Shown here: positions 10,610 through 18,901 of the stretch, in pieces | Layout of the letters: every line of letters starts with the position of its first letter | Numbering within the stretch: the first letter of the stretch is position 1 | Assembly: GCF_000378825.1 (NCBI RefSeq) | Contig: NZ_KB900388.1 | Location: forward strand, 1,239,947-1,303,946 | Direction of reading: 5' to 3' | Origin: Salinispora vitiensis | GTDB lineage: Bacteria > Actinomycetota > Actinomycetes > Mycobacteriales > Micromonosporaceae | Length of the DNA stretch: 64,000 nucleotides | Translations under genes and position numbers: made by a program | The notes under the pieces: model-generated | The model's database searches: none | Told to the model about the DNA's origin: nothing | Seen by the model: the letters and a program-made list of their open reading frames with translations, nothing else

Positions 10610-13600
10610 CCGCGGTCCTCCAGATCGCCCTCGCTGGCCAGATACGTCTCCCGGAGCCGGTCCAGGGTGCTCGGCTCCGGCTTTGCCCACAGCCCTCGGT
10701 CGGCGGCCTCCAGCAGCCGTTCGGTCATGCCGCGCAGCGCCCACGGGTTGGACCGCTCCAGGAACTCCCGGGTCTCTTCGTCAAACAGGTACGCCTCGGC
10801 GAGCCGCTCGTACATCCAGTCGTCGACCACGCCCGCGGTGGCGTCGTAGCCGAACAGGTAGTCGACGGTGGCCGCCAGCTCGAAGGCGCCCTTGTAGCCG
10901 TGCCGGCGCATCGCCGCGATCCACCTCGGGTTGACCACCCGGGCTCGGAACACCCGGCGGGTCTCCTCGCTGAGGGTGCGGGTCCGCACGTCGTGCGGCA
11001 TCGCCGAGTCGCCGACGTACGCGGCCGGTGCGGCACCGGTGAGGTGCCGGACCATCGCCACCATCCCGCCGTGGTACTGGAAGTAGTCGTCGGAGTCGAC
11101 GATGTCGTGCTCCCGGGTGTCCTGGTTCTTCACCGCCACGGCGATCCGCGCGAAGGCGCGTTCCATGTCGGTGCGGGCCTCCCGGCCGTCCAGCCCCCGC
11201 CCGTACGCGTAGCCGCCCCACACCGCGTACACCTCGGCTAGGTCGGCGTCGCTGCGCCAGTTCCGGGCGTCGATCAGCGGTAGCAGCCCGGCCCCGTAGG
11301 CGCCCGGCTTCGATCCGAAGATCCGCGCGGTGGCCCGGCGCTCGTCGCCGTGCCCGGCCAGGTCCTCGGCCACGTGCGCGCGGAGGTGGTTGTCCGAGGT
11401 CGACTCGTCCAGCGCGGCCACCTGTCGTACCGCGTCGTCCATGAGCGCCACGACGTGCGGAAAGGCGTCCCGGAAGAAGCCGGAGATGCGGACGGTCACA
11501 TCGATGCGGGGGCGGCCCAACTCGGCCAGGGGCACCACCTCGACCCCGGTCACCCGTCGGGACCGGTCGTCCCAGGTGGGTCGACAGCCGAGTAGTGCGA
11601 GCACCTCGGCGATGTCGTCGCCCTGCGTGCGCATGGCGCTGGTGCCCCAGACGGTGAGCCCAACCGAGCGCGGGTACGCCCCGGTGTCGGCGAGGTGCCG
11701 GGCCAGCAGCGAGTCGGCCAGGGCCACGCCGACGTCCCACGCGTTGCGGCTGGGGATCGCCTTCGGGTCGACCGAGTAGAAGTTACGGCCGGTGGGCAGC
11801 ACGTTGACCAGGCCCCGGGTGGGTGATCCGGACGGGCCGGGCGGCACGAACCGCCCGTTGAGGGCGGCGAGCGTGTGCGCCAGCTCGTCGGTGGTGCGCT
11901 CCAATCTCGGCACCAGTTCGGTGGCGCCGAAGCGCAGCACCGCGGCGGCCTCCGGAATCGCCCGGCCGGTGACCTCGACGACGACCTCCTCCACCCGGTC
12001 GGGGGGCCAGCCGAGCGTCTCCATCCCGAGGGCGAGGCGCCGGGCCAGGCCCTCGATCAGGTCGACGGCGTCGGCTGCGGTGCCGGCCGGCCCACCGGCC
12101 GCGTCGGTCAACGCGGCCGGCACCCGCACCCGGGCTCCGGGCGCGGCGAGGAGTACGGACTCGTCCAGGCCGTAGCTGGCGGCGATGGCCTGCCGCAGGC
12201 CGGGCAGGGCCCGGGTCCCGCCCCACACCTGTGGGGCACGCAGCACGGCGAGCACCAGGTTGACCCGTGCCTCGCCGGCGGGTGCTTCGGCCAGCACGTG
12301 CAGGCCGTCGCGGATCTGCACGTCCTTGACCTCGCAGAGGTAGCCGTCGAGGTGCAGCACGAAGTCGTCGAAGTCGTCGGCGGTCGGCATCTCCGACTGG
12401 TGCAGGTCGTGGTGCAGCTCCGCGGCGCGTACCAGCTCCCAGATCTGTCCCCGTACGACGGGCACCTTCGCCGGGTCGAGCGCCTGCACGGTGGCGTACT
12501 CGTCGAGTAGCTGCTCCAGCTTCGCCAGGTCCCCGTAGGTCTCGGCGCGGGCCATCGGCGGCACCAGGTGGTCGACGACGACCGCGTGCGCGCGGCGCTT
12601 GGCCTGCGTCCCCTCCCCCGGATCGTTGACGATGAACGGGTACACCAGCGGCAGGTCGCCGAGGACCGCGTCCGGGGCGCAGTCGGCGGCCAGCCCGAGG
12701 CCCTTGCCCGGTAGCCACTCCAGAGTGCCGTGCTTGCCCAGGTGCACCACGGCGTCCGCGCCGAAGCCGCCCGCCGTGTCGGGGGCGGCCAGCCACCGGT
12801 ACGCGGCCAGGTAGTGGTGACTCGGGGGCAGGTCCGGGTCGTGGTAGATGGCGATCGGGTTCTCCCCGAAGCCGCGGGGCGGCTGGATCAGCAGGACCAC
12901 GTTGCCGAACCGCAGGCCGGCCAGGACGAGGTCACCGCCGTCGGTGTACAGCTCGCCCGGCGGCTCCCCCCAGTGACGGACCATGTCGGCGCGCAGTTGC
13001 GCCGGCACCTGGTCGAACCACCGCCGGTACGTCTCCTGCGGTATCCGCGCGCTGGCGGTGGCGAGCTGCTCGGGGGTGAGCCACTCGACGTCGTGGCCGC
13101 CGGCGGCGATGAGCGCGTGGATGAGGGCGTCCCCGTCATCCGGCAGGGGCGCCGCGCCGAGGTCGTAGCCGGCGGCGGCGAGCGCGGCGAGCAGCCGCAC
13201 CGCGCTGGCTGGGGTGTCCAGGCCGACGGCGTTGCCGACCCGGGCGTGCTTCGTCGGGTACGAGCTGAGCACCACCGCCACCCGTTTGTCGGCGTTCGGC
13301 AGTTGCCACAGCCGGGCGTGCCGGACGGCGATTCCGGCTACCCGGGCGGCGCGCTCCGGGTCCGGCGCGTAGACCGACAGCCCGTCCGCGTCGAGCTGTT
13401 TGAACGAGAACGGCACGGTGACGATCCGCCCGTCGAACTCCGGGATCGCCACCTGCATCGCCGCGTCCAACGGGGACAATCCGGCGTCGCTGCCGGCCCA
13501 CTGCTCCCGCGTGCTGGTGAGGCAGAGCGCCTGGATGACCGGCACGTCGAGGGCGGCGAGCGCGCCCACGTCCCAGGCGTCCTCGTCGCCACCGCCGGCC

Positions 13601-14274
13601 GCGTCGGCGGCCACGGTGCCCCCGGCGGCGAGTACGGTGACCAGCAGCGCGTCGCAGCGGGCGAAGAGTTCCAGCGGGCCCGCGCCAGCGGTCAGCCCGC
13701 GCAGCGAGCCGCAGAAGATCGGCGCCGCGTTGCCTCCCGCGGCCTCCACGGCGTCGGCGAGCGTGTCCACGAAGGCGGTGTTGCCGGCGAGCGCGTGCGC
13801 CCGGTAGAAGACGATTCCGACGGTCGGCCGGCCCGGGCTGGTCGACCGTGCTCCGTGCATCCCGTACGCCGGGGTCGGTGCGGGGGGCGCGAACCCCTCC
13901 CCGGTGAGCAGCACCGTGTCGGAGAGGAACCGGGCCAGCTGTGCCAGGTTCTCCGGTCCCCCTTCGACCAGGTAGGACAGGGCCTGGGTGGTGACACCGG
14001 CGGACACGGTGGAGGTGGCGGTCAGCTCGGCGTCGGGGACGCTCTCCCCGCCCAGCACCACCGTCGGCACGTCCGAGGCGAGGACCGCGGCCAGTCCGTC
14101 GGGCCAGGCGGCTCGACCGCCGAGCAGGCGTACGACGGCTAGGTCCACGTCGTCGAGCAGGGCCGGGACCTCGTCGACGGCCACCCGGTTCGGGTTGGCC
14201 AGGCGGTAGTCGGCCCCGCTGGCCCGCGCGGCGAGCAGGTCGGTGTCGGCGGTGGAGAGCAGCAGGATGCGCAC
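10606..14274 (-). CDS. cobN: Cobaltochelatase subunit CobN
   Basis: The large (1222-residue) metal-binding subunit that inserts cobalt into hydrogenobyrinic acid a,c-diamide. CobN/BchH hallmarks include [48 protein letters not shown] (quoted in part), [14 protein letters not shown] and [20 protein letters not shown] stretches. The GTG at 14274 is preceded by a CTCCGGAG ribosome site with 8-base spacing. It is the first large gene after the cobalamin riboswitch and overlaps the chelatase start by four bases. Length and motif order are normal. Confidence 0.95.
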   Translation of the reverse strand: MRILLLSTADTDLLAARASGADYRLANPNRVAVDEVPALLDDVDLAVVRLLGGRAAWPDGLAAVLASDVPTVVLGGESVPDAELTATSTVSAGVTTQALSYLVEGGPENLAQLARFLSDTVLLTGEGFAPPAPTPAYGMHGARSTSPGRPTVGIVFYRAHALAGNTAFVDTLADAVEAAGGNAAPIFCGSLRGLTAGAGPLELFARCDALLVTVLAAGGTVAADAAGGGDEDAWDVGALAALDVPVIQALCLTSTREQWAGSDAGLSPLDAAMQVAIPEFDGRIVTVPFSFKQLDADGLSVYAPDPERAARVAGIAVRHARLWQLPNADKRVAVVLSSYPTKHARVGNAVGLDTPASAVRLLAALAAAGYDLGAAPLPDDGDALIHALIAAGGHDVEWLTPEQLATASARIPQETYRRWFDQVPAQLRADMVRHWGEPPGELYTDGGDLVLAGLRFGNVVLLIQPPRGFGENPIAIYHDPDLPPSHHYLAAYRWLAAPDTAGGFGADAVVHLGKHGTLEWLPGKGLGLAADCAPDAVLGDLPLVYPFIVNDPGEGTQAKRRAHAVVVDHLVPPMARAETYGDLAKLEQLLDEYATVQALDPAKVPVVRGQIWELVRAAELHHDLHQSEMPTADDFDDFVLHLDGYLCEVKDVQIRDGLHVLAEAPAGEARVNLVLAVLRAPQVWGGTRALPGLRQAIAASYGLDESVLLAAPGARVRVPAALTDAAGGPAGTAADAVDLIEGLARRLALGMETLGWPPDRVEEVVVEVTGRAIPEAAAVLRFGATELVPRLERTTDELAHTLAALNGRFVPPGPSGSPTRGLVNVLPTGRNFYSVDPKAIPSRNAWDVGVALADSLLARHLADTGAYPRSVGLTVWGTSAMRTQGDDIAEVLALLGCRPTWDDRSRRVTGVEVVPLAELGRPRIDVTVRISGFFRDAFPHVVALMDDAVRQVAALDESTSDNHLRAHVAEDLAGHGDERRATARIFGSKPGAYGAGLLPLIDARNWRSDADLAEVYAVWGGYAYGRGLDGREARTDMERAFARIAVAVKNQDTREHDIVDSDDYFQYHGGMVAMVRHLTGAAPAAYVGDSAMPHDVRTRTLSEETRRVFRARVVNPRWIAAMRRHGYKGAFELAATVDYLFGYDATAGVVDDWMYERLAEAYLFDEETREFLERSNPWALRGMTERLLEAADRGLWAKPEPSTLDRLRETYLASEGDLEDRG

Positions 14275-14404
14275 AGCAAGCTCCGGAGAGTGACGCCCGC
14301 GCGGCGGGGCGGGCGATCAGTGAAACGGGGAGTGATTCGGCTTCGCGGGCGCCGTCTCGGGCCACCCGAGCGGGCGGGCCGACCGGGTGCGCGTCAGGCG
14401 GCGA

Positions 14405-14572
14405 TCAACCGCGGGCAGCAGGGCCGAGAACGGCGGGACCCGTCGCGGCCGCGAAACCAATCGCGGTGGCGGGACCAATCGCGGCGTCGCCGGGCCGCTG
14501 ACCGGTGGCGGGCATACCGCCACCCGCCAGGCTGATGCGACAACTGTCGATGGATAGGACGCTACACATCAT
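14405..14572 (-). CDS. Possible 55-residue leader ORF between riboswitch and cobN
   Basis: Directly after the riboswitch a double ATG follows a near-ideal GAGGAGG site with a 5-base gap. It opens a 55-codon frame beginning MMCSVLSIDSCRISL and continuing as Gly/Ala/Pro-rich sequence with repeated AIGP/ATGP blocks. It ends 130 bases before cobN. A perfect 8-base stem (14504-14511 with 14517-14524) lies inside it. I recognise no family; it lacks the His-rich pattern of CbtB. It could be a real peptide, a regulatory leader, or a frame open by GC bias with a fortuitous ribosome site. Confidence 0.35.
   Translation of the reverse strand: MMCSVLSIDSCRISLAGGGMPATGQRPGDAAIGPATAIGFAAATGPAVLGPAARG
14504..14524 (-). 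other. Hairpin in the riboswitch-cobN leader
   Basis: GGTGGCGG and CCGCCACC form a perfect 8-base stem around a 5-base loop, about 85-105 bases downstream of the end of the riboswitch. No U-run follows on the cobN strand, so an intrinsic-terminator role would be non-canonical; it could also pause ribosomes or polymerase inside the leader ORF. Confidence 0.4.
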
Positions 14573-14609
14573 CGGGTCCTCCTCGGGTATCCACGCCCTG
14601 GGGTGCACC

Positions 14610-14795
14610 GACGGCCGAAGTATCCTGGCTCCCGGATCGACGCTCACCCCCGGCCTTCCAACCGCGCGACGCACGGTCGTGGCTCCACAAGGGGGATCAC
14701 TCCCCGGTGACAGTGGCGGGACCGCGCCGGATTCACACCGGCTTCCTTCACTGCCGTCCGGCCGCGAACTCTGCCACACCAATACGTCCCGGTCA
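14610..14795 (-). promoter_or_regulatory. Cobalamin (adenosylcobalamin) riboswitch upstream of cobN
   Basis: On the minus strand the B12-box core is clear at about 14708-14746: GCCGGTGTGAATCCGGC followed by GGTCCCGCCACTGT. The 5' side has the TATTGGTGTGGC entry element (about 14770-14785) and the 3' side ends with GAGCCAGGATACTTCGG (about 14615-14632), the conserved closing element of this class. Family knowledge: bound cobalamin lowers expression of the downstream gene. It precedes the leader ORF and cobN, so the whole operon should be repressed by its end product. The outer boundaries are approximate. Confidence 0.93.
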
Positions 14796-14848
14796 ACGAA
14801 ACGATGGCAGACCAGCGGTCGACCAGTCCCGGAGCCATCGCCCCGGGG

Positions 14849-14884
14849 GGGTGTCCGGGACTGCGTAGATTTCCGTGTTTGACC
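14849..14884 (+). repeat. Left inverted end of the IS256-family element
   Basis: Begins GGGTGTCCGGGACTG and contains TTTCCGTGTTTGACC, matching the reverse complement of the right end with a few mismatches. The exact first base is uncertain because a G-run (14845-14851) precedes it. Confidence 0.75.
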
Positions 14885-14936
14885 TGGGTGTGGTCCGTTG
14901 GACAGGACGTTGATCCTGTCCAGGAAGGACCACGTC

Positions 14937-16199
14937 ATGGCAGACAAGAAGAGCGTTGTTCAGCTTCCGCAGCCGTCGGCGGCGGAGGTGGAGTTCGCGC
15001 AGCAGCTGGTTGAGCGGGCCAAGGCCGATGGAGTGTCGTTGGTCGGTCCGGGTGGGCTCCTCGCGGGGATCACCCGCACCGTCCTTGAATCAGCGCTCGA
15101 CGCCGAACTGGATGCCCACCTCGACGAGGTCGGCGTCGACGAGGCGTCGGGCCGGCGGGCCAACGTGCGTAACGGGCATGGGGCGAAGACGGTGCGGACC
15201 GAGGTCGGGCCGGTACGGATCCAGGTCCCTCGGGACCGGGCGGGGTCGTTCGCCCCGCGGATCGTCCCGAAGCACGTCCGCAGGTTGGACGGGTTCAACG
15301 AGGCGATCCTGTCGCTGTATGCCAAAGGCCTGACGACCGGGGAGATCTCCGCGCATCTGGCGGATGTGTATGACGCCGACGTGTCCCGGGAGTTGATCAG
15401 CCGGGTCACCGACAGCGTGCTGGAGGAGATGGAAGCGTGGCGGCAACGGCCCCTGGACCGGGTCTATCCGGTGGTGTTCATCGACGCCCTCGTGATGAAG
15501 ATTCGCCAGGGGCAGGTCGCGAACCGGCCCGTCTACGTCGTGGTCGGAATCAGCCTCGACGGGGAACGCGACGTTCTGGGTATGTGGGCCGGCACCGGCG
15601 GTGAGGGCGCCAAGCAGTGGGCCGGCTACCTCACCGAGCTACGTAACCGGGGTGTCGCCGACGTGTTCATGGTCTGCTCCGACGGCCTCAAGGGCATGAC
15701 CGACGCCATTGAGCAGGTCTGGCCGCAGGCGGTGCACCAGCAATGCGTCGTGCACCTCGTACGGGCGTCACTGCGGTACACGAATCGAAAGGACTGGCAG
15801 AAGATCACCCCGGCGTTGCGGGAGATCTACACCGCCCCGACCGTCGCGGCCGCTGAGGCCCGGTTCGAGGCGTTCGCCGTCGAGTTCGGCGACCGCTACC
15901 CGGCCGTGATCCGGCTCTGGCGCACCTCCTGGCCGCAGTTCGTGCCGTTCTTGGACTACGACCACGAGGTCCGCAAGGTCCTCTACACCACCAACATCAT
16001 CGAGAGCCTGAACGCCCGGTTCCGGCAGGCCGCCCGCCGGCGGGGGCACTTCCCGACCGAGCAGGCCGCGATGAAGGTGCTCTATCTCGTCGTCCAGCAG
16101 AAACGTAAGGGCGGCGGCAGTATCACCGGCCGGGTCTACGGTTGGGCCAAGGCCCTCAACGCCCTGATCCTCGCCTACGGCGACCGGATCACCATCTAA
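14937..16199 (+). CDS. IS256-family (mutator-type) transposase
   Basis: A 420-residue DDE transposase. The three acidic residues lie in the expected contexts VVFIDALVMK, VCSDGLKGM and TTNIIESLNARFR. The family signature around YLGVW-type turns appears here as DVLGMWAGTGGEGAKQW. ATG 14937 follows GGAAGGA with an 8-base gap; an upstream in-frame start lies close to the left end and is less likely. No frameshift or stop interrupts it, so it may still be active. It is transcribed away from cobN. Confidence 0.95.
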   Translation: MADKKSVVQLPQPSAAEVEFAQQLVERAKADGVSLVGPGGLLAGITRTVLESALDAELDAHLDEVGVDEASGRRANVRNGHGAKTVRTEVGPVRIQVPRDRAGSFAPRIVPKHVRRLDGFNEAILSLYAKGLTTGEISAHLADVYDADVSRELISRVTDSVLEEMEAWRQRPLDRVYPVVFIDALVMKIRQGQVANRPVYVVVGISLDGERDVLGMWAGTGGEGAKQWAGYLTELRNRGVADVFMVCSDGLKGMTDAIEQVWPQAVHQQCVVHLVRASLRYTNRKDWQKITPALREIYTAPTVAAAEARFEAFAVEFGDRYPAVIRLWRTSWPQFVPFLDYDHEVRKVLYTTNIIESLNARFRQAARRRGHFPTEQAAMKVLYLVVQQKRKGGGSITGRVYGWAKALNALILAYGDRITI

Positions 16200-16221
16200 C
16201 AACCTCGATCACACCCAACGG

Positions 16222-16256
16222 CCAAACACGGAAAACGCCACACTCCCGGGTGTCCC
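16222..16256 (-). repeat. Right inverted end of the IS256-family element
   Basis: Reads CCAAACACGGAAAACGCC then CCCGGGTGTCCC on the plus strand, the inverted counterpart of the left end. The adjacent bases TAATGGGT do not recur beside the left end. Confidence 0.75.
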
Positions 16257-16267
16257 TAATGGGTTTG

Positions 16268-16747
16268 TCAACGCGCATCGAGGGCTTTGGCCCAGACGAT
16301 GATGTGGTCGATGGCGTCACGGGTCAGGCCAATCGTTGGGTCGGGGGTGATCAGCAGGGTGGGGCTGGTGCGGGTCGCGGCCCAGGCGTGGGCTTGGGGG
16401 GTGTGGAGGTCGTCGATCCATGCCGCGGGCCGTTGCTGGGCGTAGGCGGCGATGAGCGGGATTTTGTCGCTGGGGTGGAACGGTGCGGCTGGCATGGTGA
16501 TCACGGGCAGGGAGGTGATGTGCAGTAGCGGTGCGAGGAGCTGGTTGGCTTCGTCGTTCCAGGCCGTGGCCCAGGCGACGTCCAGGACGGTGCTCGCTTC
16601 GGTGATCCAGGCGCCATGTGCGGAGTTGACACGGACGGGTTCCTCGCCGTGGAACAGGTGGTGCTCGGTGTAGCCGGCCGGTGGTCGAACAGTTCCGTAG
16701 GGATTGAGGACACCGTCGACGTCGAGCAGGAGCAGGGGTCGGGTCAT
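16268..16747 (-). CDS. HAD-like hydrolase domain protein
   Basis: A 159-residue protein beginning MTRPLLLLDVDGVLNPYG. The DVDGVLN stretch is the DxDG(V/T)xN phosphatase motif I of HAD enzymes. Later AAWIDDLHTPQAHAWA and LLITPDPTIGLT fit the final acidic motif and a C-terminal turn seen in small actinobacterial HAD proteins. It starts at ATG 16747 and ends 12 bases from the IS256 right end, so the insertion spared the coding region. Substrate unknown. Confidence 0.8.
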   Translation of the reverse strand: MTRPLLLLDVDGVLNPYGTVRPPAGYTEHHLFHGEEPVRVNSAHGAWITEASTVLDVAWATAWNDEANQLLAPLLHITSLPVITMPAAPFHPSDKIPLIAAYAQQRPAAWIDDLHTPQAHAWAATRTSPTLLITPDPTIGLTRDAIDHIIVWAKALDAR

Positions 16748-16769
16748 CTGCGGATTTTGCCTGATGTGG

Positions 16770-16925
16770 TCAGCCGGGGGTGACCGCGACGATTGGTCTT
16801 GGCTGGTAGGGGATCTTGTCGCGGAGCATGGCGAACAGGACGTCGCAGCGGCGTCGGGCGAGGCAGATGAGGGCGGCGTCGTGGCGTTTGCCTTCGGCGC
16901 GTTTGCGGTCGTAGTAGGCGCGGCT
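16770..16925 (-). pseudogene. 3' remnant of an IS110-family transposase
   Basis: A short minus-strand frame of 51 codons reads SRAYYDRKRAEGKRHDAAL, then LARRRCDVLFAMLRD, and ends in a stop. These are the usual C-terminal sequences of IS110/IS116/IS902 transposases. No start codon or upstream catalytic domain remains: homology ends abruptly near 16925 and the frame continues as unrelated sequence. With the IS256 copy 500 bases away, this marks a spot of repeated insertion and loss. Confidence 0.75.
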
Positions 16926-17000
16926 GACGGATCGTCATACCGGGCCGGGTGACCGAGGGTCCCCGGGTGGGGACGATCAAAAAGGTAACGGTCACGGCGG

Positions 17001-17345
17001 CTACCGGAGGCGCCGCTCCGGGTGGGCCCGGTTCCAGGCGCGCATCCGCTCCGGATAGCCCATCTTGGCTGCCTCGTACAGCGGCAGGGCCAGCCGGCGG
17101 GCGAGTGACGCGGCAACCCGCGGCGACCCGGTACGGCGGCGGATCCACTCACCGTCGTGCGCGATCGCCACCACCGTCGTGTCCGTCGCCGTCGTCTCCG
17201 GCTCCAGGTAGAACTCGACCCCGGTCCGGCTGGCGACGAACTGCTCCAGCGCCACCAGGTCCGCGCGGGTGCCCTCCCGGTCGAGCTTCGTCGGCACCCC
17301 GTCAGACTCCCAGGTACGCGACCGCTTCCGACTGAACCAGCCCAT
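17001..17345 (-). CDS. Conserved-type hypothetical protein, 114 aa
   Basis: Starts at ATG 17345 behind a strong GAGGAGGAG site and begins MGWFSRKRSRTW. The protein is soluble, basic at both ends and has a central block with EFYLEPE and VVAIAHDGEWIRR followed by VAASLARRLALPLYEAAKMGYPERMRAWN. No catalytic signature is visible. The ribosome site and normal codon pattern support a real gene. I do not assign a function. It is an isolated gene between the IS remnant and the pucR terminator. Confidence 0.7.
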   Translation of the reverse strand: MGWFSRKRSRTWESDGVPTKLDREGTRADLVALEQFVASRTGVEFYLEPETTATDTTVVAIAHDGEWIRRRTGSPRVAASLARRLALPLYEAAKMGYPERMRAWNRAHPERRLR

Positions 17346-17435
17346 GCCGCTCCTCCTCGCATCTTCGGTGCCGCCGGCCTCCAGTGCACCACCCTTGGCT
17401 GAGCGCCGCCTGTACGCCCCCTGATGACGCGCTGA

Positions 17436-17463
17436 GGCGCCCACCCGCCGACGGGTGGGCGCC
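17436..17463 (-). terminator. Hairpin terminator after the PucR gene
   Basis: GGCGCCCACCCG and CGGGTGGGCGCC form a perfect 12-base stem with a CCGA loop, 28 bases past the regulator stop on its strand. No U-tract is evident, common in high-GC actinobacteria. Confidence 0.75.
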
Positions 17464-17490
17464 AAGCCCGCGGGGGAGGCATCGTTCGGC

Positions 17491-18768
17491 TCACCGTCCC
17501 GGGGGCGGGAGTGAGGCGTGCGTCACCGCGAGCACGAGCCGGTCCCAGGAGTGGGTCAGGCTGCGACCGGTGAGCTCGGTGAGCCGGCGGAGCCGGTGGC
17601 GCATGGTCTGCGGGTGCAGTCCGACCGCGGTCGCGGCCTCGATCGCCGACCCGTGGGTGAGGTACGCGTCGAGCCCTTCGAGCAGGTGGGCGTTGGCAGG
17701 GGTGAGCACCGGCCCGAGAACCGCGGCGTGCAGTGCGGCACGGTCAACGGGAGGCGTGCCGTGCAGTACCGCGACGGTGAGCGCGTCGCCGCGGTCGAGC
17801 ACGGTCCGGCGGGCGAACGCCGCCACGGGTGCGTGCTCGAGCGCGGCTACCGCAGCCCGGTAGTCCTGGGGCAGGGTCGCCGGGGAGGCGCCGCTGATCA
17901 GACAGGCCCGCCAACCGCCCGCGGCCACCGCCGCCACGACCTCGGACTGCTCGGGCCCGTCCGGGAGCAGCAGGACACCCGCACCGGCCCGCACCGTGCT
18001 CAACAGCGCACCGGTGCTCAGGTCCGCCGGGCCGCGGTCCGCGCCGACGGCCGGCGACGCGGCGAGGGCGGCCACCCGGGCCGGGTGGGTCTCCGGACTC
18101 GTCGGGTCGCCGACGGCGAGGAGGAGGCCGAAGCTGGCGGGAACGCGGACGTTGAGCTGCTCGGTACGGTCGGCGAGGGCGCCGGGCGAGGTCTGGCGAC
18201 CGGCGAGCAGATCGTGCAGAAACTCGTCGATCAGGCGGCGCCGGTCAGTGATCAACTCGGCGGCCTTGTGCTGGTAGCCGTTGGCCAGCGCCTCGGACAG
18301 CTCGTCGAGCGCGGCGACGAGGGCCTGCACCAGTGCGGCGAGGTCGGCGACGGTCAGCCCCGGCGGGGCGTACTCGGCGACAGCGTCGGTGATGATGGCC
18401 GCCGCGACCCGATAGGCGCGCAGCACCGCCAGCAGTGGTCGACCGTCGGTGGCACGGGTGGCACCGATGCCCCGAAAGCGGCTGATGTCCCGGGTGGTCA
18501 GCCGGGTGCCGTCCACCCACATCTCGCTGAGCCGGGTGACGGCCCACTGGGCGATGGCGGTGACCTCCCGCAGTTGGGTGTCGCTGAGTTCGCGGTAGAT
18601 CGGGACCTGGTCAACGACCGCGCCGACCATCTCGCCCACCAAGGGCGAGTTACGCTCGGTGAGCAGCCGATGTACGACCAGGCGTTCCGCGAGGCCCACC
18701 CCGGTCACCGCCCCTCGCACTGCCAGCCGGCCCGACCTCCCCGGACCGCGCGGATTGACAATACTCAT
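17491..18768 (-). CDS. PucR-family transcriptional regulator
   Basis: A 425-residue regulator with the CdaR/PucR layout. A central GGDEF-like region (about 210-330) is followed by a C-terminal helix-turn-helix: DAYLTHGSAIEAATAVGLHPQTMRHRLRRLTEL, given here only in part as the HPQTMRHRLRRL motif near residue 395. ATG 18768 was chosen; a GTG two codons upstream is an alternative. It is divergent from the flavoprotein dehydrogenase gene with a 133-base shared promoter region, so it probably controls that gene. The ligand is unknown. Confidence 0.88.
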   Translation of the reverse strand: MSIVNPRGPGRSGRLAVRGAVTGVGLAERLVVHRLLTERNSPLVGEMVGAVVDQVPIYRELSDTQLREVTAIAQWAVTRLSEMWVDGTRLTTRDISRFRGIGATRATDGRPLLAVLRAYRVAAAIITDAVAEYAPPGLTVADLAALVQALVAALDELSEALANGYQHKAAELITDRRRLIDEFLHDLLAGRQTSPGALADRTEQLNVRVPASFGLLLAVGDPTSPETHPARVAALAASPAVGADRGPADLSTGALLSTVRAGAGVLLLPDGPEQSEVVAAVAAGGWRACLISGASPATLPQDYRAAVAALEHAPVAAFARRTVLDRGDALTVAVLHGTPPVDRAALHAAVLGPVLTPANAHLLEGLDAYLTHGSAIEAATAVGLHPQTMRHRLRRLTELTGRSLTHSWDRLVLAVTHASLPPPGR

Positions 18769-18901
18769 GCTCACCAGGCGCGGAAGTGGTGGCGTCACCC
18801 GGTTGGCTGCGGCACGGTGGGGCAACCCCCGGCGCCGCCCCGCTCCCCGCGATCGGCCCGGAAGCGGGGTCAATGCCCGCCCGCACCGATAGGAGGCAGC
18901 C

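Larger units (their letters stand above)
14849..16256 (+). mobile_element. IS256-family insertion sequence, apparently intact
   Basis: An element of about 1.4 kb with one full-length mutator-type transposase flanked by imperfect inverted ends. Both ends share TTTCCGTGTTTG and an outer GGG(T/A) tract followed by GGGACTG or GGGAGTG. I found no 8-9 base target duplication in the bases just outside the ends, although the exact tips are uncertain. It separates the cobalamin riboswitch (left) from a HAD-like gene whose stop is 12 bases from the right end. Confidence 0.88.

Noticed and set aside
12730..14142. Plus-strand frame of 470 codons opposite cobN
   Set aside because: Gly/Arg/Val-rich antisense translation without recognisable domains.
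14780..14800. TTGACC (14796-14791 on the minus strand) with CAGAGT as cobN promoter
   Set aside because: The -10 is poor and lies within the riboswitch entry element, so transcription from it would remove the aptamer's 5' part.
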